DNA of 64,000 bases from Gavia stellata (taxonomy: Eukaryota > Chordata > Aves > Gaviiformes > Gaviidae), in contig NC_082595.1 in NCBI RefSeq assembly GCF_030936135.1, positions 18,675,930-18,739,929 on the forward strand, given 5' to 3'. This document shows, in pieces, positions 42,583 to 55,112 of the stretch (position 1 is the first letter of the stretch; every line of letters starts with the position of its first letter). The position numbers and the translations under genes were made by a program. The notes under the pieces were generated by a model. That model had not been told where the DNA came from. It made no database searches and was given only the letters and a program-made list of their open reading frames with translations.

Positions 42583-42759
42583 CATATGTAGCATACCCTG
42601 AAGAAATGAGCTTGAACATGAAAACCTCCAGGCATTTGACAACTTGTGTGTGGGACAGCATTGCTGGAGGAACATGGCACCAGAGCATTCCTCTGCAGGT
42701 TTTGGGTATGCTTTCAATGAGGGAGTCCCTGAGCATTCCCTTCTCCCTGTTTTGTAGTT
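42583..42759 (-). other. Candidate coding exon, unrecognised
   Basis: The minus strand has a polypyrimidine acceptor (GCTTTTTCAG) at 42,760, then 177 bases open in one frame, then a donor G/GTAAGG at 42,582. Read from phase 1 the peptide is compositionally protein-like (for example SLIESIPKTCRGMLWC and EVFMFKLISSGYATYG). Its phase-1 start matches the phase-1 end of the candidate exon at 43,931-44,087, so the two could be spliced together. The opposite strand is also open here, and I recognise no family. Spurious frames cannot be excluded. Confidence 0.2.
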
Positions 42760-43930
42760 CTGAAAAAGCAAAGCGTTTGCTGCAACTTGCCTTCCTCACA
42801 TCTTCCTGAAGTTTGAGAAGCATTTACTCTTTAGCAAGTTCCTAGTCCAGGATCTATACAAGTGAAGCTCCTGAGGGTTTCCCCCCACCTAGCCACCACC
42901 ATCAGCAGCTTGACTCCAGGTCTGCGCTGCAGACAGTCGGGTGCGCTAGTGGAAATGGGTGCGTTCTCCCGGGTGGAAAGAGGAGCACTGGAAACCCTTC
43001 CTCTCCCAATAACGCCTTTTTGCTACCACCTAGTGGACATAAGCAAGTGTGATAAAACAGACTTTTGTAGAGAGGTGGGTGTCAGTAACAAGGAAAGAAT
43101 GTGGAGAACCGTGTACAGAAATTTCCCCTGAATTTCTTTGCTGTAAGATTTTGCTTTGCCGTCCCTGGGCCCCGACCCTGCTGCTTACTATTGGTGAACG
43201 GTGCAGTGCAGGAAGGCCAAGGCAGAGCTGTGTCATGCTCTTATCTGAGATCTCTGATGGGACTCAATTAATAGAGCAGCCTGAGGTCCACCTTGTTGAT
43301 CTTACAACATGTTTCTAACAGTTAAGGTGCTACTAGGTGGCTGATGCTTGCTTGTGCTTGGCTGCTTTGGGGGGATGCATGCTGTGAAAGTGCCTGAGAT
43401 CCCAGAAGGTCCCCGATACTCTTTATATTGAAGGAAAGACCACAGTTGTCTTCTGACCCTGCACTGGCTTTCACCAAGAGATCAGAGGAACCTTTACTTA
43501 ATGTCCCAGACCATGACATGAGGGCCACATTTCAGGACAGGTCAGTCAGCAGTAGCAAAACACTGTAGCAACTTGTCTGAAGACCACAGGAGTGTACGTC
43601 AAGTCAAGAACCTAGATTTATATGCTGTGAAAGGTGACCCTTGGCCTAAAGAGATTACCACCTATCAAATGGAGAGAATATTTTTGTCTTAAACTGGATG
43701 TATACACCAAAACTGTAAGTGCAATAAAGCATTAAGAGAACCAGTTATAATGAAGCACCTAATCATTGTTAGATGGAAGCAGCCTTGGAAGCCTTATGGC
43801 CCTGCTAAGTTTTGAGGAGGGGATGGGAAGACTGAGGCTGTGACCTGCCAACGTGGATTTCATTCTTCTGCAATCAGCCAAGACTGGAGAACACGAAAAC
43901 ACAGGACAACAGGAGAGGGCATCAACTCAC

Positions 43931-44087
43931 TTGTGAAGTGAGGCTGAGGTGGTAATACGGCGACTAAAGACAGACTCAAGTTGTCATCAGCCTGGAGATA
44001 GGGTACAAGTTCCTTTGGATATATAGCCTGCAGGTAATCATGCACAGTAAATGCAACTGTAGAGCAGATGCCCATTTTGTTCAGTCT
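43931..44087 (-). other. Candidate coding exon, unrecognised
   Basis: The minus-strand segment runs from an AG at 44,088 (weak tract, AAATCCTCAG) to a strong donor A/GTGAGT at 43,930. It is open for 52 codons plus one base. The peptide includes MGICSTVAFTVHDYLQAIYP and a Leu/Pro-rich end. Its phase-1 end fits the start of the 42,583-42,759 segment, giving an uninterrupted two-exon reading of about 111 codons. There is no homology I can name. The acceptor lacks a polypyrimidine tract, which counts against it. Confidence 0.2.
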
Positions 44088-44681
44088 CTGAGGATTTTTT
44101 TTTCAGAGATAAACAGACACTGAACTGAGCCAACCATATGAGTCTTAGCATTAGGCCTGTATCTTCCATAAGGACTATCAGGCCAGACGTTTGCTAACGT
44201 ATGTATACGCAGCTCTAGTGATTTCTATGTATCAGCTGATGCCCACTGAGAACCTGGTCGGTTCTGTCCTGTTGATTCCCATTGGTTTTCTTGTTTTACT
44301 GCATGCTAACAAATCTGAGCAACAACAACATGCAGCAGAAGCAATGCTGGCATAATTATGTGTTTGTTCTCTCTTTGCAAAAAAAATCTGTTATTTCATG
44401 TATAAGGTCAGTATTTACTTTGCAATTCTCTACTTAAAATCACTTTTGTTAAAGAATGTGAATGGCTACTGATACCCAAGGTTTTAAAACCACTATCAGC
44501 AGAACAGCATCTTTTAATGAACACAGAAGAATTTTTCCTAGCACTTCAATTTAAAATGTTGATACTGAACATTAAAAAAAAAAAAAAAGTGGACAGAATA
44601 CCAAATTTCCTCTGGAAAGAAAAAGCAATAGTTGGCAAACCTGAAATTGAACTCTGAAATCCATTTAATGAAACAGGCATT

Positions 44682-44719
44682 AAATATACAGGAAGACTTG
44701 AAATATACAGGAAGACTTG
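44682..44719. repeat. 19-bp perfect tandem duplication
   Basis: AAATATACAGGAAGACTTG occurs twice head to tail (44,682-44,700 and 44,701-44,719) with no mismatch. A recent small tandem duplication with no assigned function. Confidence 0.9.
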
Positions 44720-47700
44720 GCTCAATACACCACATAAAGTTTCTAAAGAAAAGGATTTTCTTGGTATTTATTGGTCCAGAGCTCCCTTTTCAGTATCCCA
44801 TGGTCTGGAGACACAGATGTTTTTGTGTAGATCACAATAATATAAATCCAATATATTTCATCCTGTTCATGAGTGTGAGTGAATTAAAACCAAACTGAGA
44901 TCTACCCAATCAGTTCTACAGCGAAAAAAGTCCACCTCCGTGAATGTATGATTAAAGAGTCTCTGTATATGCAATTTTACTTTTATTCTATAACTTATTT
45001 ACCCCAGAACCACAAACATAGGTCCATCCCAGAAGGTAAACAGGAATTAGAGAAAGGAGAAGTGTATATTCATCTAATGTAATGTAAATTGCACTTCAGT
45101 CCCTAGTCCTGGAATTAAATCCCTTCAGGCCTCTGTAGTCAATCTACAAATAAGTCTTTGGGAGATCAGTGTCAGAACTGGCTATGTCTGCAGCAGGGAA
45201 AAGGGAGATACAATCTAAACTCGTATTGTGCAGCTTTCCAATGTTAGCTGTATGAATTACAGAAATGAAGATTAAAGCTGTCCAGTGCTTGGGCTTATCA
45301 ATCAGAGAGTGGGTTTTAGAAAATGTATGTTGAAATTCAGTGTGCATGTGATAAAAACCACACTTATTGAAAGAGAAGGTATATTTTGAAAGGTGAATCT
45401 TATCTTACAAAGCAGATAGCATAGATTTAAAATTTCAGTGCTATTTAGATCCCAGAAAATAAACCAATCTGCATTATGAAATATTACAGTCATTTACAAA
45501 ACAATAAAACAGAAATAAATCACAAGGCAGTCACAGTCTTTCTAACATGAATTAAAAATTATGAACCAAATATTCTGGCACCTTTTTTTCCAGGCACGGT
45601 AAAAAACTACTGAGATTAATACAACAATCTTTAAGGTAATAATCCAAAATGACAGCAGAGGGTGCTATCATTTCTCCTTCGGTTCACACTGTCATAACTG
45701 AATCTGTGGTTCTCTTACCCCATGTGCTGTTACTTTCAAAAATCTTGAAAAAACAAACTCTGAAATTCAGTGAAAGTTATCCAGAAGGGAGTTAGAGACC
45801 ACCGATGGAGGAAGAAAATACACATTGGTATGCATTTAAGACCAGAACTCAACTTCTAAATATGAAGGGTCTGCAACAAGCACTTTGATTTTACAGAACT
45901 AAAATGTAGATAATTTTGCTGTTGTCTGGTTAAATTTCTATTTTCTCTAGAAACATAAATGACAGACCTTTTAATCTGTAAATATTTTTCCCTTATGAAT
46001 TCATACCTTATCGGCTACAGATTGTTGTCCTTCCTGAACTGCTCAAACAGAAATGATAGAATAATACTGCTAAATGTTCGCAATGGCCTGCCTATAAAAG
46101 CCACTTAGTCATTCTTTGGAAGAACTGACAAAAGAATATATTGCATCCTTTGCTGCCCTGTGAGATAAGCAAATGACCTAGAAAGAGTCCTCAGTCTTTT
46201 CTGCCATGTGGAATCTCTACTTAACCAGTGCATATGAAGCATGGTTTCCTTGGATTTGGGCTTTATCCCCCTTCCTTTGAAGCTTGATTGCTCAAAGTGT
46301 GGCCTGTGAGGCCCCAGTCAAGCAAAGTACTTAAACTCTGGTCCAGTTTGACTGACGTGAGCAGATATCCCAGGTGTGAGGTCATCTGCTGAACTTGCTG
46401 CTGAGGGTGCAATGCTGAGTGTCCTTCAGGATAAGCTCAAAAATGGCAAAACATAGCCCATGGTTTCTAAACCTACTAGAGGCAGGATGAGTCCTCTTCA
46501 TTCTCTTATTGCCCAAGAACCAGCCAGACCCAGTTTTGAACTTTATTTATCCTAAATAAGTAGGACATAATTATGCATAAGGTACAAAGTTTGTGGGGAA
46601 TACTTACAGCATAATAAATAGACTAAATTGTCTGGATCTGTCATGGTGAAAAAAGAAAGTTCCCAAGTTTTTGTTGCTGTGTTGTTTTTAAGGGCAATAA
46701 TGTGAAGCAATTTTGTGCGAGGCCTGCAGGTCTCACCAAGCAGACAGCAAGGTATGATCTCAGCTCAGTCCATCAGGAGATGTAATCCCTATCCCAGTGT
46801 AGTTCTGGCAAAGTTGCCACTGACTTCAGTGGGATCTGGATTTCACACTGCAGGGTCTCATCAGTTCAGGAAAGCTGAGGATGTGGCTTGGTGTCTCCAT
46901 TTCTCTCAGACCCACTGGAGTGTCTCCGTTCTCGCCTCCGCTGTTCTCACATGCATTCCCTTGTTCCTCCCTCCCACCCGTGTGTTCATCTGGTCCCACC
47001 TTCCTGGGCTTTGCACCTAAGATTTCGTGTCTTGGTCACTAATCAGAGGAGACTGCTGCTGAGCCTCTGCTTGTTGTGGTGCTTGCTACAGGTCTGCAAA
47101 GAACTGTGTTGTTCCTAGGCTCACAGTCAGCCCCAAGCCGTGGAAATAACTTGAAGAGAAAGCGGTAACTAGTGGAACACTGAGGATTTTCCTTTTTTGA
47201 GGATGTTGAAGGTAGGCCTCTGCATTATATATTGGATTATGGAGTACTGAATAGATTTTTTTTTGCAATTCAGGGTTGGCAATGTGTTTAATTCAAAGAG
47301 TTTCAGTAGGCAAAGTTGCCTCTTACTAGCTTTCCACAGTTAGTAAAGGCTGTCTTACTGTAAGACTTTTATGGATTTAAGACTTACTTAGATCTTGCTT
47401 CTCTTTTCCCATTTTGCCTCACACAGGCTTTGCTTCCAGATCTTTATTCCATTTATTACAACAAATACTGGCATGAAAAATACTCTGTCTGTGAATTATA
47501 CCTTATTAAATTTAACCTACAAAGCACGGAACTCAGATTCCTAAGAGCTCTGTACCACTATTGCACCTTTTACTCTAGTTGTATCCATTTGGGTTCCTGG
47601 GCTTTCTTTACAATCATGAGAATAAATTTGTTGGCATTTTCTTAATGAATTAAAAATCAGCTTTTGGTGGGTAAGGTCCAAGATAGCATGTAATTACCTA

Positions 47701-47947
47701 GAGTGGGGCTGAAACTTCAGTTAGGTCCTTACACACAGATCAATTGCACTCTGAACTCTAACTTGATCCAAAATGACAGTTATGAGATGCTAGATGAACA
47801 GAGCAGGTATAGTCATCTAAACATGGGTGAGGGACTTGGACAGAATATAGATTGCATGGCTGCAATCCAAGACAGCCAGGTGCAAAATATTTGCCCTGGT
47901 GATAAGCCAAGCTTTGTCAGGAAAGCTTTCTGGGGCGCTCCTGTGTG
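44720..47947. other. No gene recognised
   Basis: AT-rich DNA without recognisable coding, RNA or transposon features. A 101-codon + strand frame at 46,715-47,020 has no splice-like borders and no family resemblance, so it is not annotated as a gene. Confidence 0.5.
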
Positions 47948-48136
47948 TCTTGATGTGGCTTGATGGGCATGGTGCTGTGTGGTGTTGGGTGGGTTGGTTT
48001 TTGGTGTGTTGTGGTTTGTTTTTTGTGGTTTGGTTTTTTGGGTTTTTTTTGTTTTTTGTTTTTTTTTTTTAAGGTTGGACTTGATGATCTTACAGGTCTT
48101 TTCCAACCTTAGTGATTCTGTGATTCTGTGATTCTA
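47948..48136 (+). mobile_element. CR1 LINE 3' fragment with expanded G/T linker
   Basis: A 5'-truncated CR1 copy starting at GATGTGGCTTGATGGGCATG and ending in the CR1 tail with three GATTCTGTG-like units. Between the two lies a segment of about 120 bases made almost only of G and T. Its first about 60 bases are identical to the copy at 53.9 kb; after that it runs into irregular (G)1-3(T)n blocks. The tail sequence matches the other two copies base for base through the first GATTCTGTG. This supports one subfamily with a low-complexity 3' UTR segment prone to length change. Confidence 0.92.
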
Positions 48137-51100
48137 CAGAAGTGCTGTCATCTTAACTGAGCAGAGCGTCCTCATGTCCTTTTTTCTATAAATTTAATTT
48201 GGGATTCTCAAACTACTCATCCCTAGGGGTGGGATGTCATTCTGGAACACAGTTGAGAAATCTGACAGCTCTGGATTCCGCACAGAGTAATCAGCACTTC
48301 CATTAGAAAATGAATGAGTACTCGGGGAACTTTGGCAATGATGGCAATGTCCACATTTTGTACAATGGTACAACAGCTGGAGTATTTCCCCACTGAATAC
48401 TAGGTTTTTCACAGCTGATTCTGACGATGCACCAGCCTTGACTCATTGCATTGGTGAGATATGAAAGCTTTCTGTTCCTGCCTTCTTCCCAGGGTCACAA
48501 GCCCATAAAAATCCCTTCCATAACTGGCAGATGAATTTAGAGATTAAGTTCATTACTGGTGCACCTGTCTTTTATTTGTGTATGCCATCCACTAGCTTTC
48601 ACCGGTGGACCCCAACACAGCTTAGAGGTCAAAGCTTCTGTTGCAAAGACAATCAGTTATTTGGTCTATTCTGTAGCATAGTTTGGAAAGAAGTATTTGG
48701 TATGTCATGTGTTTAAAAACACACTTTTTTGGAAAAGTGTTTTCCTAGATCATGCTGAAAGGTTAAAGTTCTCTTGGTGGACGGGCCAATTTACTCCTGT
48801 CTTTAAAAGACTAGGGAAGGCCTTACCCCTAACCTTTCATCATCTGTTAGCTGTGATCTAAAACAGCAGTTTCACTTCTGGTGGCAATCATCATAAATAT
48901 TCCAAAATCCAGTGTAGGTTTTGGGGTTAAGAGGAGATGATAATGAGGAGAAATTGGCCAAAAGAGTAAACTCCATACAAAAACCATACAATCTGACAGT
49001 TTGTCAGAAGTAATAGTTCGGACATTTGTCCTGTGGATTATGTGGAGATATACATATGCAACTATTTTGTTTTAGGTAAGCTTGTTCCTTTCATTACGAG
49101 CCAAGGAGGAATAGGACTGCCACGATGTTTCCCTCCTTCACCTTGTGTTCTGCTGGATAATGTATGGGAATTAAGAAATAGCACTGAGCCCTAGTGCCTG
49201 GTATAACAATCTCAGGGGTGCAGGTGCAGTCTCACCCCCATTTGGATTGTTTCTAGGCAAATTATACTTATCAGGAAAAGCCTGAGGCTCTAACCCGATG
49301 GCTGGAATGCACATTGCCAAGTGTGATGGCAGCTCAGTGCTTTTGGATGATGATTTGCCCTATCATATAAGGCAGAGATGTGAAGGCATGAGAAAAGGTT
49401 GTTGCATGCCTTTCTGGGCATTGTGTTCCTCTAAAAATTAAACCTGCCAGTGCTCTGCTGCCCTTTGCATTTTTGTGGAAGTGGCTGTATAAAACTGGCA
49501 GTAAATGTGAACATTTAAGTTTACGGTGTACTCTTAACAAAAGGCTTTTGAAGACTGAGTGTGTATGTGTGTAAGAGGGTAATGTATTCCTCTTTCATCT
49601 TCCTCACTCTTTATTCACCTTCTGGTGTATAGCATTTTCTATATTTTAAACTCCAATAGATTTGAAGGAAATAAGTGTGGAACCAGAACTCAGATCTAGA
49701 ATCGGTTTTAAGATGTTCTCTGATGTTCTCTTTACTTCATTTTCCCTGTCTGTAACACAGGGGAAATAGTGCTAGTTAACTGGACTGCTACAGCATCTAG
49801 GTGTCCTAGTTATGGACTGACGCAGTTAAGTGCTATGCAAATGTAAAATAAAAAAATATTCACTCCAAGCCCAAAGAGCCTTATGTATTTCCAACCTCAC
49901 AAAAGTGCTTTGATAGTTAATTTACGAAGTATTTTTAAAAAAAAAAGTCTTGAGAGGAGTGGACTGGTTAAACCCAGCATAACAAAGTTGACAGATAGGA
50001 GAGACAAATCAGGCTTCCGTTCACTTAAGTTATAGCGAATTTCAGGTGGTAGCTGGGAAAACCACCCTATCCATATGATAAAAATCTTTTGAAGTTTTGA
50101 AATTTTAGAACAGTTTTCAAAACTGTGACTTTTGAGTCAGATCAAAGTTATGAATATGGCAAAACAATCCCAGCTAGAATGTTCATTGGGTGTTATCTTC
50201 TAAACGTAATAAAACAGCTTATCTCCCTTTTCTGTTACAATGATTTCACTAAATATCTGACATTTACAGCTGACATTGTTCTAGTAAGGGATATTTACTG
50301 TGTTCTTCTCCTCAAATGGAAGGTTCCCATGAAATGATAAGGAACATTTCAGAGTTGTGATGGAAACATTAATAATTCTGCTTTGCCCATGTTTTAATGT
50401 GTTTAAATATAGAGTATTTCAGCATATAAAGCAGTAACGTAAGTGCTAGTATCTCAGCACCTTTTAGCATGCACTGCTGAATACACAAATACACACATTT
50501 TGAAACCACGCAGACGTGCAAATTTGCAATTCAGAACCTCAACTAGTTCAATAAAAAGACAGAAAAAAGAGTTCCTTTATGTCTAAAGGCAGAGTACCCT
50601 GATGCTGCTATTTTAGGAAGGAAAAATTAATGATCGTTTTTTACAAAGGAAGCAGCTCTTCTCTGCAGTTTAGAACTGATTAGTAAATGGATATGCAGAA
50701 AGCTCTGTATGGAATTAGACAAGTATGAGTCTGTGCACTCCAATTTATCTTATACATGTTCTCCAAGACCTCAACAACTAAAGCTAATGCTCCCTCAGCT
50801 CCATTGAACTAATTAAGCTACGTCGTTATATTAATAATGGGTTGCCCTTCTGTCTGCATTTATGGCACTTAGCAAGTCAGTGTGTGTGTGCATGCTTATC
50901 TCATGAAGGAGAAAGTTCCTGTCAATGAATTACATTAATCCATCAAGAGAATTAATGTGACTTGATTACTGTTGATATATCTGAAAAAGCTGTCATGCAC
51001 GAGCAGATATCTGCAGCTGTAGAAACAACACTCCAAACCACTGAGCAAGGCCCTGAGCCTCTACTATTGAATAAAGAGGTTGCTGACGCCAAGACGTGGT

Positions 51101-53070
51101 GCCACAGGATCTGAATAGGGCTATCAACGCTTAGCTTAACTCAGCTGGGTTGGTATTTTGCCACAAATAGTTCTAATGCCTTCTGTCATGCAAAAATATT
51201 TCCCCAAATTTGTTTTCAGTTCTCCTGCTTCCTTAAGGAGCATGAAAGAGCAGAGACACTTGAAAAGTAATTAAGAAAACCTCTGCAGTCACCCCCCAAA
51301 AATAAAAAATCAATTGCACTTTGGACATGACATAGATACTTTTCTTGTTTTGTCAATTCTTTCAGCAGTCTCTTCATCTCCTTCAGTTCTCTTGCTGATG
51401 GAGTGCCATATGCGAGGTTGCTAATGGTTTGGACTTTCCCAAGTACTGAAAAAGCAGTCCCTTAAGCTGGTGATAACTGGTTGACAGCAGAATGCAGATT
51501 CTTCTGTATCATAAATACTAAAGTACAATGAAAAGTTCATAGCTGGGAAAAGGAAAATGTTTCAAAATAGCTGAAGTGGAAATACATAAAGAACAACAGG
51601 TTTTCTTCTTGGCAGAGAGAAATACACATGTGGGCTTCTTTGTATTATAGACATGACAATTACGATTTAGCATGAAACCAAGCTAAAAAAATCACAAGTT
51701 TTTTAAAATTATCTTAATGCTGCCTCCTGAAAATTGATGGACAGTTCCAGAATTTCACTTATCAAGAATGAAGCATTAGACATCTATCCACAGCACCCAA
51801 CATTTTTAATTACTCATTTACTTAGCTGCAGCAAAAGGGAGAAAGACTTGGCTCATAGTCTCACACCCACAAAAAGACTATATTGTTATGTTTTTCTCAT
51901 CCATAGTGAGAAAGGCATGAAGCGACTCAAGAGTCCCAGAGAAGTGTTCTTCAACCTCTCCATGCACCCACTGCCCTCCCAACCACTGGCTCAGGATCCA
52001 AAGATTGGGCTTGGTGAACCGTCCAGGACCCTTGTAAGCATTGGAGAAGGGAACAAATGGTCCAGATGGTTTGTTAAACAAACAAACAAAACCAAGTGTC
52101 TGTTCAGTGAAGCTGTTTGTTTAAAACCAGGATATACTGAAGTAATTTAAAACTTTAGGGATACAAATTTGTTTAGGCATTTGTCTGCAGTGTAACACTC
52201 ATTTACAGATGAGGTTACTATAGTGCACTTAGCCTTAAAGGCATGATTCATGGCACTCTTTAATGTGTTTCCTAACAATACATGGCAATATAGGTAGCCG
52301 ACACAGCCATAAAATGGCTATTTGGATGCACAATAGCAAATACATACTAAACCCAGTGAATTTTGAATAAAATCTGATAGCATGTGAATCACTGGGTACC
52401 GCTTTCAAAGGTGGTATTAAGCTCAGGTATAACTATTGGTTTGACTGATGATGCATACAGAACGTAACGCGTGGAATTACCCAGCACTTCTTGGAGGAGC
52501 TGTTTTCATCAACAGTAGTGCAAGAGGAAGAAAAAAAAATCAAAATAAAATAATGTCCTGTACAGGCTATCTTAAAACATTTTGGCCTCTTATTTCAAAA
52601 TCAAATTTCCACAAATAAAGAGAAAAATGTCATTCATTGTGGCACTTTTTGCAAAGTTGGAAGGTTAAAAGAAAGTTATTTTGTAACCGAGCATAAAACA
52701 GGCATTTGAAAAATTATTTGGCTGGAAAAAACACAATTTTTTCCACATTAAGACAACTTAAGAACACCTAAATTGATTTTTATTAAACTTCTCATATTCT
52801 CATTCTGAGCTGACACATGCATGAGATACTCAGCTCTAAAGGTCACTTCTGAGAAAGCTGTAAGTAACTGGAAAGAGCACTGCAGGATGAAAGGATGTCT
52901 CATTGCTAACTATTACTGCTGGACAGTGATAAATATTTTACTCCTGAGGCTAAGAGCTGGCTTCTGTAAGTAAATTTCTATTTCTCGGCTGTACTGGTAG
53001 CTGAAAGATGATGTGGCGGAGCTGATTTTCCCAGCTTTAATTTTCTGTTTAAAGAGAGGGTGGAATGGCC
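48137..53070. other. No gene recognised
   Basis: AT-rich, unique-looking sequence. A homeodomain-like cluster of TAAT/ATTA words occurs around 50,800-50,970 and could be a conserved non-coding element, but this cannot be judged from one sequence. Two open frames, one + strand (51,734-52,150) and one minus (48,194-48,412), have no recognised domain. Confidence 0.5.
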
Positions 53071-53075
53071 CGACC

Positions 53076-53330
53076 CAGTTTTGGCGGACATCGTGCCGAG
53101 GGGCTCCGGCAAGGCCCGCGGGCCTGTGGCGGAGGGCGCCCACCGCGCTCTTCTCCGCGGCCAGCGGCGGGTGGCGGAGGGCAGCCCCGGCTCCTCTCAC
53201 CCCACCGGGAGCGGCTCCTCTCACCCCTCCCGGGGCGGGCCGGGCGAGGCGGGCTGCTGGCCATGCCCAGCACAGTGCCCTCCTCCTCCTCCACGCTGCC
53301 CCTGCCCCGGCGGCTCAGGGCTTTTCTAAA
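53076..53330. promoter_or_regulatory. CpG cluster upstream of SAYSD1
   Basis: About 250 bases with dense CpG (GGCGGA, CCGCGG, CGGCGGGTGGCGG, GGGGCGGGCCGGGCG) inside otherwise CpG-poor DNA. It is the type of sequence seen at vertebrate promoters. It includes an imperfect direct repeat of about 25 bases around CGGCTCCTCTCACCC (about 53,189-53,240). Which transcript it serves is unclear. It may be the outer part of the SAYSD1 island, now separated by a CR1 insertion, or a start site for a divergent minus-strand transcript. Open frames on both strands through it look like by-products of GC richness. Confidence 0.6.
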
Positions 53331-53487
53331 ATGGCCACTGGGATGCTTAATGCGAATGTTGCCAGTCAGCCAGGCTGCTGGCATTCATTCACCCTCTCCA
53401 GGCTTTGGTCACCCCATGCTTTATTCTTTCCTGCTCCTTTTCTTTTTGGTGTTGATATTAGTAATTAAGGTTTAGATAGGGGAGGGG

Positions 53488-53506
53488 AAAAAAAAAAAAA
53501 AAAAAA
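53488..53506. repeat. Poly(A) 19 plus A-rich tract
   Basis: A19 followed by CAAAACCAAAACGGGG and a G7 run. It lies just left of the CR1 copy but is not part of it, since CR1 elements do not end in poly(A) and the CR1 3' end is at the other side. Confidence 0.75.
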
Positions 53507-53554
53507 CAAAACCAAAACGGGGTGGGGGGGGCCTTTGGTGATTTTCAGCTTTTC

Positions 53555-54028
53555 CTCCAGATCTGGAGCACAAGTCTGATGAGGAGCGGCTGAGGGAGCT
53601 GGGGTTGTTTAGCCTGGAGAAGAGGAGGCTGAGGGGAGACCTCATCGCTCTCTACAATTACCTGAAAGGGGGTTGCAGAGAGGTGGGTGTTGGCCTCTTC
53701 TCCCAAGTGACGAGTGACAGGACAAGAGGAAATGGCCTCAAGTTGCGCCAGGGGAGGTTCAGACTCGATATTAGGAAAAAGTTCTTTACTGAGAGAGTGG
53801 TGACACACTGGAATAGACTGCCCAGGGAGGTGGTAGAGTCACCCTCCCTGGAGGTATTCAAGGAGCGTGTGGATGTGGCATTGTGGGATGTGGCTTGATG
53901 GGCATGGTGCTGTGTGGTGTTGGGTGGGTTGGTTTTTGGTGTGTTGTGTTTTTTTTTTTTTTTTTAAGGTTGGACTTGATGATCTTACAGGTCTTTTCCA
54001 ACCTTAGTGATTCTGTGATTCTGTAATC
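53555..54028 (+). mobile_element. CR1 LINE 3' fragment, about 0.47 kb
   Basis: The longest CR1 copy here, with the familiar avian 3' region in order: GAGGAGCGGCTGAGGGAGCT, CTGGAGAAGAGGAGGCTGAG, GACCTCATCGCTCTCTACAA, CAGGGGAGGTTCAGA, CTGCCCAGGGAGGTGGTAGA, a G/T linker with a T18 run, and the terminal tail GGTTGGACTTGATGATCTTA...GATTCTGTGATTCTGT. The region upstream of the 3' UTR corresponds to the very end of the CR1 reverse-transcriptase ORF and its 3' UTR. It is truncated at the 5' end and encodes no working enzyme. Its right end is 4 bases from an in-frame upstream ATG and about 290 bases from the SAYSD1 start. Confidence 0.96.
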
Positions 54029-54296
54029 TAAATGGCTGGCTCTGCTACCAGTTTGGAAAAGGGAAGGCCGGGGGTGGCTGGTTGTCTGTGGCTCCCTATG
54101 GCGGGGCCTACGCCTCTGCGAGCCTCCTCCGTTCTGGGCTATTCGGCTCGGGAGCCCGCTCGCTCCTGGGTCACCTCGGCCCCGTCTCCCCCTCAGGCCG
54201 GGCCGGCAACGGCTGCCCCGGGGGCGGGGCGCCCCTCGGCCCCGCCCCCCACCGAGCCGTCACAGGCGCGGCGCGGCCCGGCCTTCGTACCACGCC

Positions 54297-54307
54297 TGCG
54301 CAGGCGC
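54297..54307 (+). promoter_or_regulatory. NRF1-type site
   Basis: TGCGCAGGCGC closely matches the nuclear respiratory factor 1 consensus (YGCGCAYGCGCR-like palindrome). It lies 9 bases upstream of the chosen SAYSD1 start codon. Such sites cluster at CpG-island transcription starts, so the 5' UTR is probably short. Binding is inferred, not shown. Confidence 0.55.
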
Positions 54308-54316
54308 GGGGCGGCT

Positions 54317-54871
54317 ATGTCGGCCGCCGTAGAGCGGCGTTTGGCCGAGTTCCGCGCCGCCCGCGGTAGCGCCGCTGCTGCCGCCTTGCCGCGCCCCGCG
54401 GGGCGGCCGGAAAAGGCCGCGGCTCCAGAGGCCGCCGAGGGACAGCGGGCCGCCGCGGCGGGCCCGGGCGGCGGCGCCCAGGTGAGCGGCGAGGTGGGCG
54501 GGGCGGGGCGGGGCGGGGGTGTGTGGCGGCGGGTCGGTGCCTGACGCCACGTCTCGCTGCTGCCTCCACAGGCCCCTCCCGGCGGGGCGGCGGCGGCGGC
54601 GGCTCCGGTGTGGGCGCGTCCGCTGCTGCTGAAGGTGCTGCTGTGGGCGGTGCTGCTGGCGCTGTTCGCGGAGCTGGAGCTGGGGCTGCCCTACTTCCTC
54701 ATCTCCCTGCTCTACTGGATGTACGCCGGCACCCGCGGCCCCGCCGAGCGGCGGCGGGGCGAGCTGAGCGCCTACTCCGTCTTCAACCCCGGCTGCGCCG
54801 CCATCGCCGGGACTCTGACGGCCGAGCAGCTGGAGCGGGAGCTGCATTACCGGCCCGCCGCCGGGAGGTAG
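54317..54871 (+). CDS. SAYSD1: SAYSvFN domain-containing protein 1
   Basis: Two exons, 54,317-54,481 and 54,572-54,871, joined in phase 0 across a 90-bp GT-AG intron, give 154 residues ending in TAG. Seen: an N-terminal helix VERRLAEFRAAR (residues 5-16); an Ala/Pro/Gly-rich linker (about 18-67); a hydrophobic segment of about 73-104 (LLLKVLLWAVLLALF, then PYFLISLLYWMY), broken by acidic ELE; the signature SAYSVFNPGC (121-130); and a short C-terminal tail (LTAEQLERELHY). Known: this family (SAYSvFN, human C6orf64) is an ER membrane protein that recognises UFM1-modified ribosomes at jammed translocons and promotes clearance of stalled secretory chains. The human protein is about 183 residues, so this one is shorter, mainly in the linker. 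I chose the 54,317 ATG because it gives the family's usual MxxxVExRLAEF start. The frame is also open upstream to ATGs at 54,032 and 54,098. Confidence 0.95.
54482..54571 (+). other. SAYSD1 intron 1
   Basis: A 90-bp intron with donor CAG/GTGAGC and acceptor CTGCTGCCTCCACAG. It lies exactly between codons, so N-terminal helix and linker are on exon 1 and the membrane and SAYSvFN parts on exon 2. It is GC-rich with repeated GGGGC units and close to the minimum workable vertebrate intron size. Confidence 0.9.
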
Positions 54872-55042
54872 CGAGCGGCCTGGCGGGGAGAGCCGCCTTG
54901 GGGGTGCGGCCCCCGCTACCTCCGCCCGGCCGGATCACGGGCCCGAGGAAGGGCTGGGCAGGAGGAAAAGGGGGTTCTTTCTATGCAAAACGCCGCCTGC
55001 GCCTTACTCCGGGCCCGGCTTCCCGCGCGCGGCCCGGTCCCG

Positions 55043-55048
55043 AATAAA
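55043..55048 (+). promoter_or_regulatory. SAYSD1 polyadenylation signal
   Basis: AATAAA, 172 bases after the stop codon. A GT-rich element (GTGGTCTGGTTTCCTGG) follows about 20-35 bases later, the usual arrangement for cleavage. This gives a very short 3' UTR of roughly 190 bases. Confidence 0.85.
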
Positions 55049-55085
55049 GCCGTAGCAAAGCGTGCGCAGTGGTCTGGTTTCCTGG

Positions 55086-55112
55086 GGGGCCGGGGCCGGG
55101 GCCGGGGCCGGG
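55086..55112 (+). repeat. (GGGGCC)4 hexanucleotide repeat
   Basis: Four perfect GGGGCC units followed by GGG, in a CpG-island tail about 40-65 bases past the SAYSD1 AATAAA. The same motif in long arrays forms G-quadruplexes. Here it is short and lies downstream of the predicted cleavage site. Confidence 0.9.
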